From Salegentibacter sediminis (GTDB taxonomy: Bacteria; Bacteroidota; Bacteroidia; Flavobacteriales; Flavobacteriaceae), in contig NZ_MSJR01000006.1 in assembly GCF_002078605.1 (NCBI RefSeq), positions 150,054-214,053 on the forward strand: 64,000 nucleotides of DNA. The letters run 5' to 3'. The notes below the pieces were generated by a model. The model was not told the origin of the DNA. It made no database searches and saw only the letters and a program-made list of their open reading frames with translations. How positions within the stretch are numbered: the first letter of the stretch is position 1; each line of letters begins with the position of its first letter. The position numbers were made by a program, and so were the translations under genes. Below, in pieces: positions 10,735-20,179 of this stretch.

Positions 10735-11214
10735 ATGGCCAAGTTTAAATTAGACGAAACAGACCACCAGATTCTTGATATGCTTATCGAGAATACCCGG
10801 ACTCCTTTTACCGATATTGCCAAGAAACTATTAATATCGGCCGGAACCGTTCACGTAAGGGTGAAAAAGATGGAAGAAGCAGGAATTATTACTGGTTCTT
10901 CCCTGACATTGGACTATAAAAAATTGGGTTATGCCTTTATTGCTTACGTAGGCGTATTCCTTAAAAACACTTCTCAAACAAAATTCGTTTTAGAGAGAAT
11001 AAATGAAATTCCTTTTGTAACCGTTGCCCACGTTACTACCGGGAAATTTAATGTTTTTTGTAAAATAAGAGCTCGAAATACCCAACACGCAAAAGAGATT
11101 ATCTTTCAATTAGATGATATTGAGGGAGTTTATAGAACAGAGACAATGATTTCTCTGGAAGAGAGCCTGAACGATAAAAAACGCTTAATGCATTCTATTT
11201 TTCAGAATTTGTAA
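10735..11214 (+). CDS. Lrp/AsnC family transcriptional regulator
   Basis: LDETDHQILDMLIENTRTPFTDIAKKLLISAGTVHVRVKKMEEAGII plus RAM-like C-terminal domain. Confidence 0.93.
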   Translation: MAKFKLDETDHQILDMLIENTRTPFTDIAKKLLISAGTVHVRVKKMEEAGIITGSSLTLDYKKLGYAFIAYVGVFLKNTSQTKFVLERINEIPFVTVAHVTTGKFNVFCKIRARNTQHAKEIIFQLDDIEGVYRTETMISLEESLNDKKRLMHSIFQNL

Positions 11215-11233
11215 AGCGTCCTAAACTTTTACT

Positions 11234-11271
11234 AAAAACCCTTTAGGCTACTCTGTTTAAAGGGTTTTTTT
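11234..11271 (+). terminator. Rho-independent terminator
   Basis: AAACCCTTTA...TAAAGGGTTT stem followed by T-tract. Confidence 0.8.
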
Positions 11272-11300
11272 ATAAATTTAAATAAACACCAATTAAGATT

Positions 11301-13874
11301 ATGCATAGAGAACCAAAACTGGAAAGATTTAATGAAAGTGTACTCGCGAAATACCAGGTTTATAATAGCATTTTTCTAACCTTACCCTTTGATGATATAA
11401 AAAAAACAGGGGCTTTATTGCCCTTGTTTCAGGAAATTTGTGAAGCCGGATTCGCTGAGAACAAAAATCCTTCGGAAATAATTGAAACCTTTTTTAATAA
11501 ATACCAGGAAGATCCTTCTGAAAGTGAAAAGATAGACTTGCTTTTTAGGTTTATTCAGTATATAGAAAGACAGGTAGTATTGTTTGATGCTATAGAAGAT
11601 GCCTCTTTCCCTGTAGTTAACAATATGGATGGGCACGGAACCCTTAGGAATATTAAAGAGGAAGCTGAAGCTGTTAATAAAACCTCTGAGCTCAGGGATT
11701 ACCTGAAACGGTTTAAAGTGCGGCCTACGCTTACAGCGCACCCCACGCAATTTTACCCGGGTGCTGTATTGGGGATCATCACCGACCTGGATAAAGCCGT
11801 ACAGAAAAACGACTTAACAACCATAAAAAATCTCCTGGCCCAGCTTGGTAAAACCCCGTTTTTCAAAAAAGAAAAACCCTCGCCATTCGATGAAGCGGTA
11901 AGCCTGATTTGGTACTTTGAGAATGTATTCTATCAAAGTGTAAGTCAGATATATAATTATTTGCAACAAAATATTTTTAATGGAGAAGATCCCGGAAATC
12001 AGGTGATCAACCTTGGTTTTTGGCCAGGAGGAGACCGGGACGGAAACCCATTTGTAACCACGGAAATCACCCTGAAGGTTGCTAAAAGACTTCGGTCTAC
12101 AATCCTGCTTAATTATTACAGGGACTTAAGAAAATTAAAGCGCCGTCTAACCTTTAGTGAGGTAGATGAGATCATTTCTGAAATCGAACCTAAGCTGTAT
12201 GCCAGCGCTATTTCAAAAACAGGAAAAATTAAAATAAGCCTTGAAGACTTAAAGTCTAAGTTGACTAAGATCAGGGATATAGTTCGTGACAAACATCAAT
12301 CATTATTTTTAGAGGAAGTAGACGATCTTCTAAATAAAATTAACCTCTTCGGGTATCATTTTGGCACTTTGGATATTCGTCAGGATTCCAGTAAACACAA
12401 TGAGGTGCTGGAAGAACTTCACCAATATAAGCCCGATCTCTTCGGTGGAAAATATTCCGATTTAACCGAGGAGGAGCAAATTGATGCTTTAACCAAAGTT
12501 CAGGGGAATATAGACCCTGAGAATCTGGAAGAAGGGATGGCTAAAGCTACCTTGTCTTCGATATATGCAATGCAAAGTATTCAGCAAACCAATGGAGAGA
12601 ATGGTGCAAACCGATATATTATAAGTAACTGCGGAAGTGTGCAGGGGGTATTGCAGCCTTTTGCGTTTATGAGATTATGTGGTTGGGAAAAACCATCGGT
12701 AGATATTATCCCGCTTTTTGAAACCGTACCCGATCTAAGAAAGGCTCATGAGGTGATGGAAGTTCTGTATAATAATTCGGTTTACAAAGAGCATCTTGAG
12801 CGACGCGGAAACAAGCAAACAATTATGCTCGGCTTTAGTGATGGAACCAAGGATGGGGGTTACCTAATGGCTAACTGGAGTATTTATAAGGCCAAAGAAA
12901 AGCTTACAGAGATTTCAAGGAAATATGATATAAAAGTAGTTTTCTTTGATGGTCGGGGAGGGCCACCTGCTCGAGGAGGAGGAAAAACGCACCAGTTTTA
13001 CGCTTCTTTGGGTCCAGGCATAGAAAATGAAGAGATCCAGCTAACCGTGCAGGGGCAAACCATTAGTTCAAATTTTGGTACTCAGGACAGTTGCCGCTAT
13101 AATCTGGAACAGTTACTAAGTTCCGGAGTTTCGAACGAAATTTTGAGTGAAGGAGAAAATGTCCTTTCGGAAGAGGACAGGGAGACTATGGATAGATTGG
13201 CGGAATTGAGTTATACTACTTATACCGATTTCAAACAGCATCCAAAGTTTATTCCTTATCTGGAACAAATGAGTACGCTGAAATATTACGCGAAAACCAA
13301 TATTGGTAGTCGCCCTTCTAAAAGAAATAAATCTGAAAAGTTAAACTTAAGCGACCTAAGAGCGATTCCTTTTGTGGGAAGCTGGAGTCAATTGAAACAA
13401 AATGTCCCCGGATTTTTTGGAGTTGGAACTGCTATGGAGTTTTACGAAAAAGAAGGGGAGTTTGATAAAGTGATCCATCTCTATGAGAACTCAGTGTTTT
13501 TTAAGACACTGCTGGAAAACAGCATGATGAGTCTAACCAAGTCATTCTTTGCTTTAACATCTTATATGAAGGACGACAAGGAATTCGGAGAGTTCTGGCA
13601 ACTGATTTATGAGGAATATGAGCGTACAAAAAGAATGTTGCTCAAGGTTACCGGTTACAAAGAGCTGCTGGAAAATCAACCGGCAGGCAAGGCCTCAATT
13701 CAGGCCCGGGAACGTATCGTGTTACCTTTACTAACCATTCAGCAACATGCCTTAAGAAAAGTTCAGGAACTACAGAAGCAGGGTGAAGCTTCTGAAGATT
13801 TGCTTGAGATCTATGAAAAGATGGTTACCCGCTCTTTATATGGAAATATTAATGCAAGTAGAAACTCCGCATAA
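11301..13874 (+). CDS. ppc: Phosphoenolpyruvate carboxylase
   Basis: VRPTLTAHPTQ, GFWPGGDRDGNPFVT, MLGFSDGTKDGGY, FFDGRGGPPARGGGKTH active-site motifs. Confidence 0.96.
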   Translation: MHREPKLERFNESVLAKYQVYNSIFLTLPFDDIKKTGALLPLFQEICEAGFAENKNPSEIIETFFNKYQEDPSESEKIDLLFRFIQYIERQVVLFDAIEDASFPVVNNMDGHGTLRNIKEEAEAVNKTSELRDYLKRFKVRPTLTAHPTQFYPGAVLGIITDLDKAVQKNDLTTIKNLLAQLGKTPFFKKEKPSPFDEAVSLIWYFENVFYQSVSQIYNYLQQNIFNGEDPGNQVINLGFWPGGDRDGNPFVTTEITLKVAKRLRSTILLNYYRDLRKLKRRLTFSEVDEIISEIEPKLYASAISKTGKIKISLEDLKSKLTKIRDIVRDKHQSLFLEEVDDLLNKINLFGYHFGTLDIRQDSSKHNEVLEELHQYKPDLFGGKYSDLTEEEQIDALTKVQGNIDPENLEEGMAKATLSSIYAMQSIQQTNGENGANRYIISNCGSVQGVLQPFAFMRLCGWEKPSVDIIPLFETVPDLRKAHEVMEVLYNNSVYKEHLERRGNKQTIMLGFSDGTKDGGYLMANWSIYKAKEKLTEISRKYDIKVVFFDGRGGPPARGGGKTHQFYASLGPGIENEEIQLTVQGQTISSNFGTQDSCRYNLEQLLSSGVSNEILSEGENVLSEEDRETMDRLAELSYTTYTDFKQHPKFIPYLEQMSTLKYYAKTNIGSRPSKRNKSEKLNLSDLRAIPFVGSWSQLKQNVPGFFGVGTAMEFYEKEGEFDKVIHLYENSVFFKTLLENSMMSLTKSFFALTSYMKDDKEFGEFWQLIYEEYERTKRMLLKVTGYKELLENQPAGKASIQARERIVLPLLTIQQHALRKVQELQKQGEASEDLLEIYEKMVTRSLYGNINASRNSA

Positions 13875-14395
13875 TGATAGTCTCAGAGTTAAATAAAGGA
13901 GATTACCACGAGTTTTATCAAACTTATATAGATAAACTTCCCGGCGATAAGTCGCTGGGAAGTTTGCTTATGGAAAATCAAAGAGAGCTTGAGGAAGTGC
14001 TCAGCATAATTACTCCGGAAAAGCTGAGTTTTAGGTATGCCCCGGGAAAATGGAGCCTGGCAGAAGTACTTCAACATATGATTGATGTGGAACGTATTTT
14101 TCAATACAGGGCGCTGTGCATAGCCAGGAATGATAAAACTTCGCTTCCTGGATTTGATCATGATGCCTATGTACCGGCTTCAGAAGCAAACCGTCGGGAA
14201 CTTGAAGGCTTAAAAGAGGAATTTATAAATGTAAGAATCTCGAGTATTGATCTTTATGCAAGTTTTTCTGAAGAAATGCTTCAACGTACCGGAGTGGTGA
14301 ATAATAACAAAACCAGTGTCGGGGTCATAGGATTTATAAGCATAGGACATACCCTTCATCATCTGGAGCTTTTGAAGAAAAAGTACCTGATATGA
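13874..14395 (+). CDS. DinB family protein
   Basis: RYAPGKWSLAEVLQHMIDVERIFQYRAL and GHTLHHLELLKKKYL are DinB-like His motifs; TAATG overlap with ppc. Confidence 0.85.
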   Translation: MIVSELNKGDYHEFYQTYIDKLPGDKSLGSLLMENQRELEEVLSIITPEKLSFRYAPGKWSLAEVLQHMIDVERIFQYRALCIARNDKTSLPGFDHDAYVPASEANRRELEGLKEEFINVRISSIDLYASFSEEMLQRTGVVNNNKTSVGVIGFISIGHTLHHLELLKKKYLI

Positions 14396-15405
14396 ATTTT
14401 TTCAAGACCTTCTTTAGTTTACTGAAAAAGGCTTATTTCAGCTGGAACCGCAATGATCCTTATGCAAGGAGTGCAACTATAGCATATTATACCTTATTTT
14501 CTTTACCTTCTTTATTAATCATAGTTGTAACAATTGCGAGCTATTTTTTTAAGCGGCAAGCGGTGCAGGGGCGAATCACTGATGAAATAGGAGAGTTTAT
14601 CGGTCCCGATTCTGCAAATGCCATTGAAGCCATAGTCGCCAATGCGGCACTCTCGGGAGATTCTACCTGGGCTATTATCGTGGGTGTTGCGCTGTTGCTT
14701 TTTGGTGCTACCGGGGTATTCTTTCAGCTAAAGAAGGCAATGAATAATATTTGGAATGTAGCAGCGAAAAAATCTAATTTTTTGCAATTACTTCTGGACA
14801 GAGTTATCTCTTTTGGAATGGTGCTGGTAATTGGCCTGCTTTTGCTGGTTTCAATGGTTATCTCTGCACTACTGGCTATTCTAAGCGATCATATAGACCA
14901 ATTTGCACCCGGGGTAACCGGATTTATGGTAGATGTTACTAACTTTTTTATTTCCTTTTTAATTGTTACCACCCTTTTCGCTGCGGTTTTTAAATTGCTT
15001 CCCGATATAAAAATAAGGTGGCGAATAACCTATTTGGGTGCAGTTTTAACCACTATTTTATTCTTAATAGGAGAAAAAATACTGGGTTTCTATTTTGGTA
15101 GCAGTGAACCAGCCTCTGTGTATGGCGGGGCCTCCTCTGTAGTATTACTCCTTTTATGGGTCTATTATACCTGTCTTATTCTTTTCTTTGGGGCCGAATT
15201 TACAGTTCAATTTGCTTTACATAGAAATGAAAAGGTGGTCCCAAATAAATATGGGGAGCCTGCGATCTACCAGGAGATGGAAAAGCTGGAGCAAAAACGG
15301 GTGCAACTCCAGGAAGAAAAAAAGATTATAGATACCCTTAAAAGTAACCTGGACCTTGAGGAAGAAAAACAGAATAGAGATAAGAAAGATTCAGCAGAAA
15401 AATAA
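14392..15405 (+). CDS. YihY/virulence factor BrkB family membrane protein
   Basis: ARSATIAYYTLFSLPSLLIIVV, multi-TM, VLLLLWVYYTCLILFFGAEFT; ATGA overlap with dinB. Confidence 0.9.
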   Translation: MNFFKTFFSLLKKAYFSWNRNDPYARSATIAYYTLFSLPSLLIIVVTIASYFFKRQAVQGRITDEIGEFIGPDSANAIEAIVANAALSGDSTWAIIVGVALLLFGATGVFFQLKKAMNNIWNVAAKKSNFLQLLLDRVISFGMVLVIGLLLLVSMVISALLAILSDHIDQFAPGVTGFMVDVTNFFISFLIVTTLFAAVFKLLPDIKIRWRITYLGAVLTTILFLIGEKILGFYFGSSEPASVYGGASSVVLLLLWVYYTCLILFFGAEFTVQFALHRNEKVVPNKYGEPAIYQEMEKLEQKRVQLQEEKKIIDTLKSNLDLEEEKQNRDKKDSAEK

Positions 15406-15527
15406 ATGACGACCTTTGCTTTTATTAATAAAGTTTAACGATAAACCTTCGGTTTTTTATAAAGGCCTTAATACCCATTGGCTCCTGTGATGTTTATCTT
15501 TGAGTAAAACCGAAAAAAGATAAGATT

Positions 15528-16076
15528 ATGGAAAAGAAAGTTGCAATTTTAGCTACAAATGGATTTGAAGAGTCTGAATTGAAATCTCCAAAAGAAGCAA
15601 TGGAGAAAGAAGGCTTTAAAGTGGATATTATCAGCATTGAAAAAGGAAAGATAAAAGGCTGGGCCGATGGGGGCTGGAGTGGTGAAGTAGAAGTAGACCG
15701 CACTGTTAAAGAGGTGAAAGCAAAAGATTATAACGGGCTGGTACTTCCTGGCGGAGTTATGAATCCGGATATTTTGAGAAGAGATGAAGATGTCCTGACA
15801 TTTGTTCGGGATTTCTTTAAACTGAAAAAACCAGTTGGAGCAATTTGCCATGCAGGCTGGACCCTTATTGAGGCCGAAGTGGTGAAAGGTCGAACTATGA
15901 CTTCTTTCAATTCTATTAAAACCGACCTGAAAAATGCCGGTGCCAATTGGGTTGATAAAGAAGTAGTTGTTGATGAAGGCTTTGTCACCAGTCGAAACCC
16001 CAATGATCTACCAGCTTTTAATGCCAAGATTATTGAAGAAATTAAAGAAGGCAAGCACGATATGCAACATGCATAG
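15528..16076 (+). CDS. DJ-1/PfpI family protein (type 1 glutamine amidotransferase-like)
   Basis: VAILATNGFEESELKSPKEAMEKEGF, GLVLPGG, VGAICHAGWTL nucleophile elbow. Confidence 0.92.
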   Translation: MEKKVAILATNGFEESELKSPKEAMEKEGFKVDIISIEKGKIKGWADGGWSGEVEVDRTVKEVKAKDYNGLVLPGGVMNPDILRRDEDVLTFVRDFFKLKKPVGAICHAGWTLIEAEVVKGRTMTSFNSIKTDLKNAGANWVDKEVVVDEGFVTSRNPNDLPAFNAKIIEEIKEGKHDMQHA

Positions 16077-16100
16077 GGACTGAGATTGCTATGAAAAAGA

Positions 16101-16140
16101 AAAGAGGCCGTTTAAAAATCACTTTTTAGACGGCCTCTTT
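16101..16140. terminator. Bidirectional hairpin terminator between convergent genes
   Basis: AAAGAGGCCGTTTAAAAA-TCAC-TTTTTAGACGGCCTCTTT near-perfect stem. Confidence 0.85.
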
Positions 16141-16155
16141 ATTTATAGCTCGGAA

Positions 16156-16470
16156 TTAATGATCATCATCATCGGAATCTTCCTCTTCAACTTCGTTTGT
16201 TTTTTCGGGAATTTCCACTATTGGTTCGTTAAAATCTGAATCATCATAGTCTTCTTCATCGAAATTGGCCATCGTATTTTCAAGACGTGTACTCACTTTA
16301 ACAAGGTACACGGTATCCTCGGTCTTAACTTCAACCGCATCAACCGTCTCATTCTTAGCGTTTTTAAAGGAGATCACCTGGTCGTCATCATATCCATCGG
16401 GATACTTCTCCACCAGGAGGCTAAGTATTTCTGGCGTAAGCTTTTTGTAATCAACAATTATTCTTTTCAT
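16156..16470 (-). CDS. Conserved hypothetical acidic protein
   Basis: 104 aa, strongly acidic C-terminus (EEEDSDDDDH), preceded by intergenic region and followed by a terminator. Confidence 0.7.
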   Translation of the reverse strand: MKRIIVDYKKLTPEILSLLVEKYPDGYDDDQVISFKNAKNETVDAVEVKTEDTVYLVKVSTRLENTMANFDEEDYDDSDFNEPIVEIPEKTNEVEEEDSDDDDH

Positions 16471-16549
16471 AGCGCGAATGGTTTCTGCAATAATAACAAA
16501 AAAAATATCTGATTTAGATTTTTAAATAAAACTATTAATTTTTAAAAAA

Positions 16550-17617
16550 TCAAGCTTTTCCATAAAAATCGAATGCTTTTTGAATAACTGCATTTGATAC
16601 AAGACAGTCAATTAAAGGTTTCCCAATGTCTTCCAGCAGTACGAAATTAATTTTTCCATATTCATTCTTCTTATCATACTTCATTAACTCGATTATTTTT
16701 GTAATATCCTGGTCCTCAAACTCTACCTTTCCATACATATCGAGTATGTTACTGGTAATTTGTTCCATTTTTTTCTTAGGAAACTCTTTTAATTCTGAAG
16801 AAATAAATGTTGCTAAAATCATCCCAATCGCCACGGCTTCTCCGTGTAGTAGTCTTGTTTTAGAAGCGTGATTAAGGAAGTAAGATTCAATGGCATGTCC
16901 AAGGGTATGACCATAATTAAGGGTTTTCCTAAGATTTTTTTCATCAGGGTCACGGGATACTATTTTGGCTTTAATGGCGACAGATTCTTTAATAATATCG
17001 TCCAGATCTTCTAAGCTTAAATCTTTTAACGAAGTAAGCTTATTCCAGTACTTCTCATCCTTAATAAGACCGTGCTTTAAAATTTCGGCCAGGCCACTTC
17101 GCATTTCATTGGCAGGGAGGCTTTTTAAATAATCAGGGTCGATTAAAACCATTTTGGCGTTATTGATCACTCCTATTTGGTTTTTAAGGTTCCCCAGGTC
17201 CACCCCGGTTTTTCCTCCTACTGAAGCGTCTACCATAGCCAATAGCGTTGTAGGAATATTTATATAAGAAATACCTCTTTTAAAACAAGAAGCTACAAAA
17301 CCACCCAGATCTGTCACTACGCCGCCGCCAAGGTTCAATACCAGGCTTTTTCGGTCGGCTTCCAGTTCAGAAAGTACATTCCAGATCTGGCTGCAGGTTT
17401 CCAGATTCTTATGGCTTTCGCCTGCTTCCATCTCTATGACCTCTACAGGAGTTTCTGTTGCAAGCCTGGCAAGAAAGGCGGAAAGACAAAAATTATGGGT
17501 GTTGGAATCAACCAGAATGAAAATTTTTGAAGCCTTGTTTTCGGTCAGATAAGTAGCGAGTTTTTCGTAGGCATTATCCCTGTAAAAAACAGGGGCACCA
17601 ATTGCCGTTTTTGCCAT
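16550..17617 (-). CDS. aroB: 3-dehydroquinate synthase
   Basis: VLNLGGGVVTDLGGFVASCFKRGISYINIPTTLLAMVDASVGGKTGVD; LNYGHTLGHAIE. Confidence 0.97.
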   Translation of the reverse strand: MAKTAIGAPVFYRDNAYEKLATYLTENKASKIFILVDSNTHNFCLSAFLARLATETPVEVIEMEAGESHKNLETCSQIWNVLSELEADRKSLVLNLGGGVVTDLGGFVASCFKRGISYINIPTTLLAMVDASVGGKTGVDLGNLKNQIGVINNAKMVLIDPDYLKSLPANEMRSGLAEILKHGLIKDEKYWNKLTSLKDLSLEDLDDIIKESVAIKAKIVSRDPDEKNLRKTLNYGHTLGHAIESYFLNHASKTRLLHGEAVAIGMILATFISSELKEFPKKKMEQITSNILDMYGKVEFEDQDITKIIELMKYDKKNEYGKINFVLLEDIGKPLIDCLVSNAVIQKAFDFYGKA

Positions 17618-17701
17618 AATTTATAAGGTTTTAAATATCTTTAAAGAAGCCTCGAAAATAAGCAGAAATATTCAAAAAAATCAAAGTCTCTGTTTTATCT
17701 T

Positions 17702-17723
17702 TGTTGTAAGAATTCTAACAACA
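17702..17723. promoter_or_regulatory. 22-bp near-perfect palindrome between -7 box and proline dehydrogenase start
   Basis: TGTTGTAAGAA|TTCTAACAACA (10/11 pairs); TATCTTTG at 17696-17703; ATG at 17723. Confidence 0.6.
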
Positions 17724-18925
17724 TGATAAGAAGAAAAATATTTAATGATACCAAAACAGCTTTTAAATTAAAATCTGATTTAGAACTGGACCGCGCCGTT
17801 TTCCTTTTTAGTATGATGAACCGGCAGCCTTTGGTGAACGCAGGGATTTTTCTTACCAACCTTTCGTTAAAACTACACTTACCAATCGAAGGCTTGATAA
17901 AAAAAACCATTTTTGAACAATTTTGTGGGGGGGTTACCGAAGAGGATTGTAAACCCTTAACCAATAAAATGTACGAGAAGAAGCTGCATAGCATTCTCGA
18001 TTATTCCGTTGAAGGAAAAGAGACCGATGAGCAATTTGATGCTGCTTTAAACAAAAAATTGGAGCTTATTAAATACGCTGCAGAGCGTGATGAATTGCCT
18101 TTTGCTTTGTTTAAGCCCACAGGAATTGGCCGATTTGCGATCTGGGAAAAAACCAGTGAACGAATAAATTTAAGTGAAGCCGAACAACAAGAGTGGGAGC
18201 GTGTTAAAGAGCGTGTAAATACGCTTTGCCAAACAGCTTATGACCATAATGTTCGTCTTTATGCCGATGCTGAAGAAAGCTGGATGCAAACCTCTGCCGA
18301 TGAACTTATGGAAGAGATGATGCGCAAGTATAATAAAGAAAAGGTTATTATTTTTAATACCCTTCAATGCTACCGGTGGGATAGGATGGAATATCTTAAA
18401 GACCTGCATGAAAAAGGGAAAGCCGAAGGTTTTAAGGTTGGTGCTAAAATTGTTCGCGGGGCATATATGGAAAAAGAGAATGCCAGAGCTAAAAAACATG
18501 GCTATGTTAGTCCCATCTGTGAAAATAAAGAGGCTACCGATGTAAACTTCAATAGTATAATGTCCTACTGCCTGGCTCATCTTGACGAAATTGAGCTCTT
18601 TATTGGTACTCACAACGAGGTAAGCAATTACCTGGCCTTACAGGTTATGGAAGATAAAAAACTTCCTTTAGACGATGATCGTATTTGGTTTAGCCAGCTA
18701 TATGGGATGAGTGACCATATAAGCTATAACCTGGCAAGAAAAGGTTATAACGCTGCTAAATTATTGCCGTTCGGACCTGTGCGGGATGTGGTACCTTACC
18801 TTTTGCGTAGAGCTCAGGAAAACACCTCTGTTAAAGGGCAAACAGGTAGGGAATTATCCTTATTGCGCGAAGAAAAACGCAGAAGAAAAGGAGAACCTAC
18901 AAAACACGATCGTAAGGAATTTTAG
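17723..18925 (+). CDS. Proline dehydrogenase family protein
   Basis: VGAKIVRGAYMEKENARAKKHGY, GTHNEVSNYLA, FSQLYGMSDHISYNLARKGYNAAKLLPFGPVRDVVPYLLRRAQEN. Confidence 0.95.
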   Translation: MIRRKIFNDTKTAFKLKSDLELDRAVFLFSMMNRQPLVNAGIFLTNLSLKLHLPIEGLIKKTIFEQFCGGVTEEDCKPLTNKMYEKKLHSILDYSVEGKETDEQFDAALNKKLELIKYAAERDELPFALFKPTGIGRFAIWEKTSERINLSEAEQQEWERVKERVNTLCQTAYDHNVRLYADAEESWMQTSADELMEEMMRKYNKEKVIIFNTLQCYRWDRMEYLKDLHEKGKAEGFKVGAKIVRGAYMEKENARAKKHGYVSPICENKEATDVNFNSIMSYCLAHLDEIELFIGTHNEVSNYLALQVMEDKKLPLDDDRIWFSQLYGMSDHISYNLARKGYNAAKLLPFGPVRDVVPYLLRRAQENTSVKGQTGRELSLLREEKRRRKGEPTKHDRKEF

Positions 18926-18944
18926 TTTTTAAGATTAAAATAAA

Positions 18945-18984
18945 AAAGGGCTGTTTTGAAAAGAAAACAGCCCTTTATTTTTTT
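18945..18984. terminator. Bidirectional rho-independent terminator
   Basis: AAAGGGCTGTTTT-gaaaag-AAAACAGCCCTTT with flanking A/T tracts between convergent genes. Confidence 0.85.
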
Positions 18985-18995
18985 GAGGATTCGTT

Positions 18996-19715
18996 TTAGT
19001 CCGTGCTTTCCTCCATAGTGTGATAAACATTTTGAACGTCTTCATCTTCCTCCAGTTTCTCCAGAAGTTTCTCTACATCTTCAGCCTCTTCAGGAGTTAG
19101 TGCTTTGGTAACCTGCGGGATTCGCTCAAAGCCTGAAGAAAGGATCTCGATCTCACGCTTTTCCAGTTCTTTTTGTATAGCCCCAAACTGGCCAAAAGGC
19201 GCATAGATATGAATTCCGTCTTCATCCTGGAAAACCTCTTCGGCACCAAAATCAATAAATTCAAGTTCCATCTCCTCTACATCCAGCCCTTCAGCAGCTA
19301 CCCGGAAATTACAGGTGTGATCGAACATAAATTCTACCGAGCCTGAAGTTCCGAGATTCCCATCGCTTTTATTGAAGTGAGAGCGCACATTGGCCACTGT
19401 ACGATTATTATTATCGGTGGCTGTTTCTACCAATACTGCAATTCCGTGAGGGGCATAACCCTCGAATAGTACAACTTTATAGTCGCCCTGGTTTTTGTCG
19501 CTGGCCCTTTTAATGGCACGTTCTATATTGTCTTTGGGCATATTAACGCTCTTCGCGTTTTGGATCACTGCCCGCAGTTTTGCATTTGTGTCAGGATCTG
19601 GACCGCCTTCTTTTACAGCCATTACAATATCCTTTCCTATACGAGTGAATGCTTTGGCCATTGCCGACCAACGCTTCATCTTTCGTGCTTTTCTAAATTC
19701 GAATGCTCTTCCCAT
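18996..19715 (-). CDS. YebC/PmpR family (TACO1-like) protein
   Basis: MGRAFEFRKARKMKRWSAMAKAFTRIGKDI; GPDPDTNAKLRAVIQNAKSVNMPKDNIERAIKR. Confidence 0.95.
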   Translation of the reverse strand: MGRAFEFRKARKMKRWSAMAKAFTRIGKDIVMAVKEGGPDPDTNAKLRAVIQNAKSVNMPKDNIERAIKRASDKNQGDYKVVLFEGYAPHGIAVLVETATDNNNRTVANVRSHFNKSDGNLGTSGSVEFMFDHTCNFRVAAEGLDVEEMELEFIDFGAEEVFQDEDGIHIYAPFGQFGAIQKELEKREIEILSSGFERIPQVTKALTPEEAEDVEKLLEKLEEDEDVQNVYHTMEESTD

Positions 19716-19748
19716 TTATTTTCTGAATAAAAATCCTTGCAAAAATAT

Positions 19749-19784
19749 AAAAAAGCTTCCAATAAAAATCTGGAAGGTTTTTTT
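19749..19784 (-). terminator. Rho-independent terminator downstream of the carbinolamine dehydratase gene
   Basis: Minus strand AACCTTCCAGATTTTTATTGGAAGCTTTTTT. Confidence 0.6.
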
Positions 19785-19812
19785 CAAGTTGCCTGGTGAG
19801 GCTTATATTTCT

Positions 19813-20100
19813 TTAAGCCGATTCTACAATGTCTTCTATGGCTCTGGCGAGTTTAAAATCCTTTTCGGTGACTCCATTGGCATCGTGGGTGGAGAGTGAA
19901 ATCTCTAACTCATTGTAAACGTTACCCCAATTGGGGTGGTGCTGCAGGGCTTCGGCCTCAAAGGCAATGCGAGTCATCACAGTAAATGCATCTTTAAAAT
20001 TATCAAACTGAAAAGAGGTGTGGATAGCATCTTCAGCATAAGTCCATCCATCGAATTCTTTCAATTTTTTGTTGATTTCTTCGTCACTTAATTTTTTCAT
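19813..20100 (-). CDS. 4a-hydroxytetrahydrobiopterin dehydratase (PCD/DCoH)
   Basis: MKKLSDEEINKKLKEFDGWTY...EALQHHPNWGNVYNELEISLSTHDANGVTEKD; start moved to the internal Met before KKLSDEE. Confidence 0.92.
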   Translation of the reverse strand: MKKLSDEEINKKLKEFDGWTYAEDAIHTSFQFDNFKDAFTVMTRIAFEAEALQHHPNWGNVYNELEISLSTHDANGVTEKDFKLARAIEDIVESA

Positions 20101-20179
20101 AATGGTATAATTAAAGCTTAGTCGCCTAAAATTAAGCAACCGGGCGGGAAAAACCCGTTGTTTTCAGCATTTTTTGTGG

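Noticed and set aside
16156-16190. Acidic DDDDH repeat tract as a microsatellite or phase-variable element
   Set aside because: The underlying codons are mixed GAT/GAC/GAA without a long perfect nucleotide repeat.
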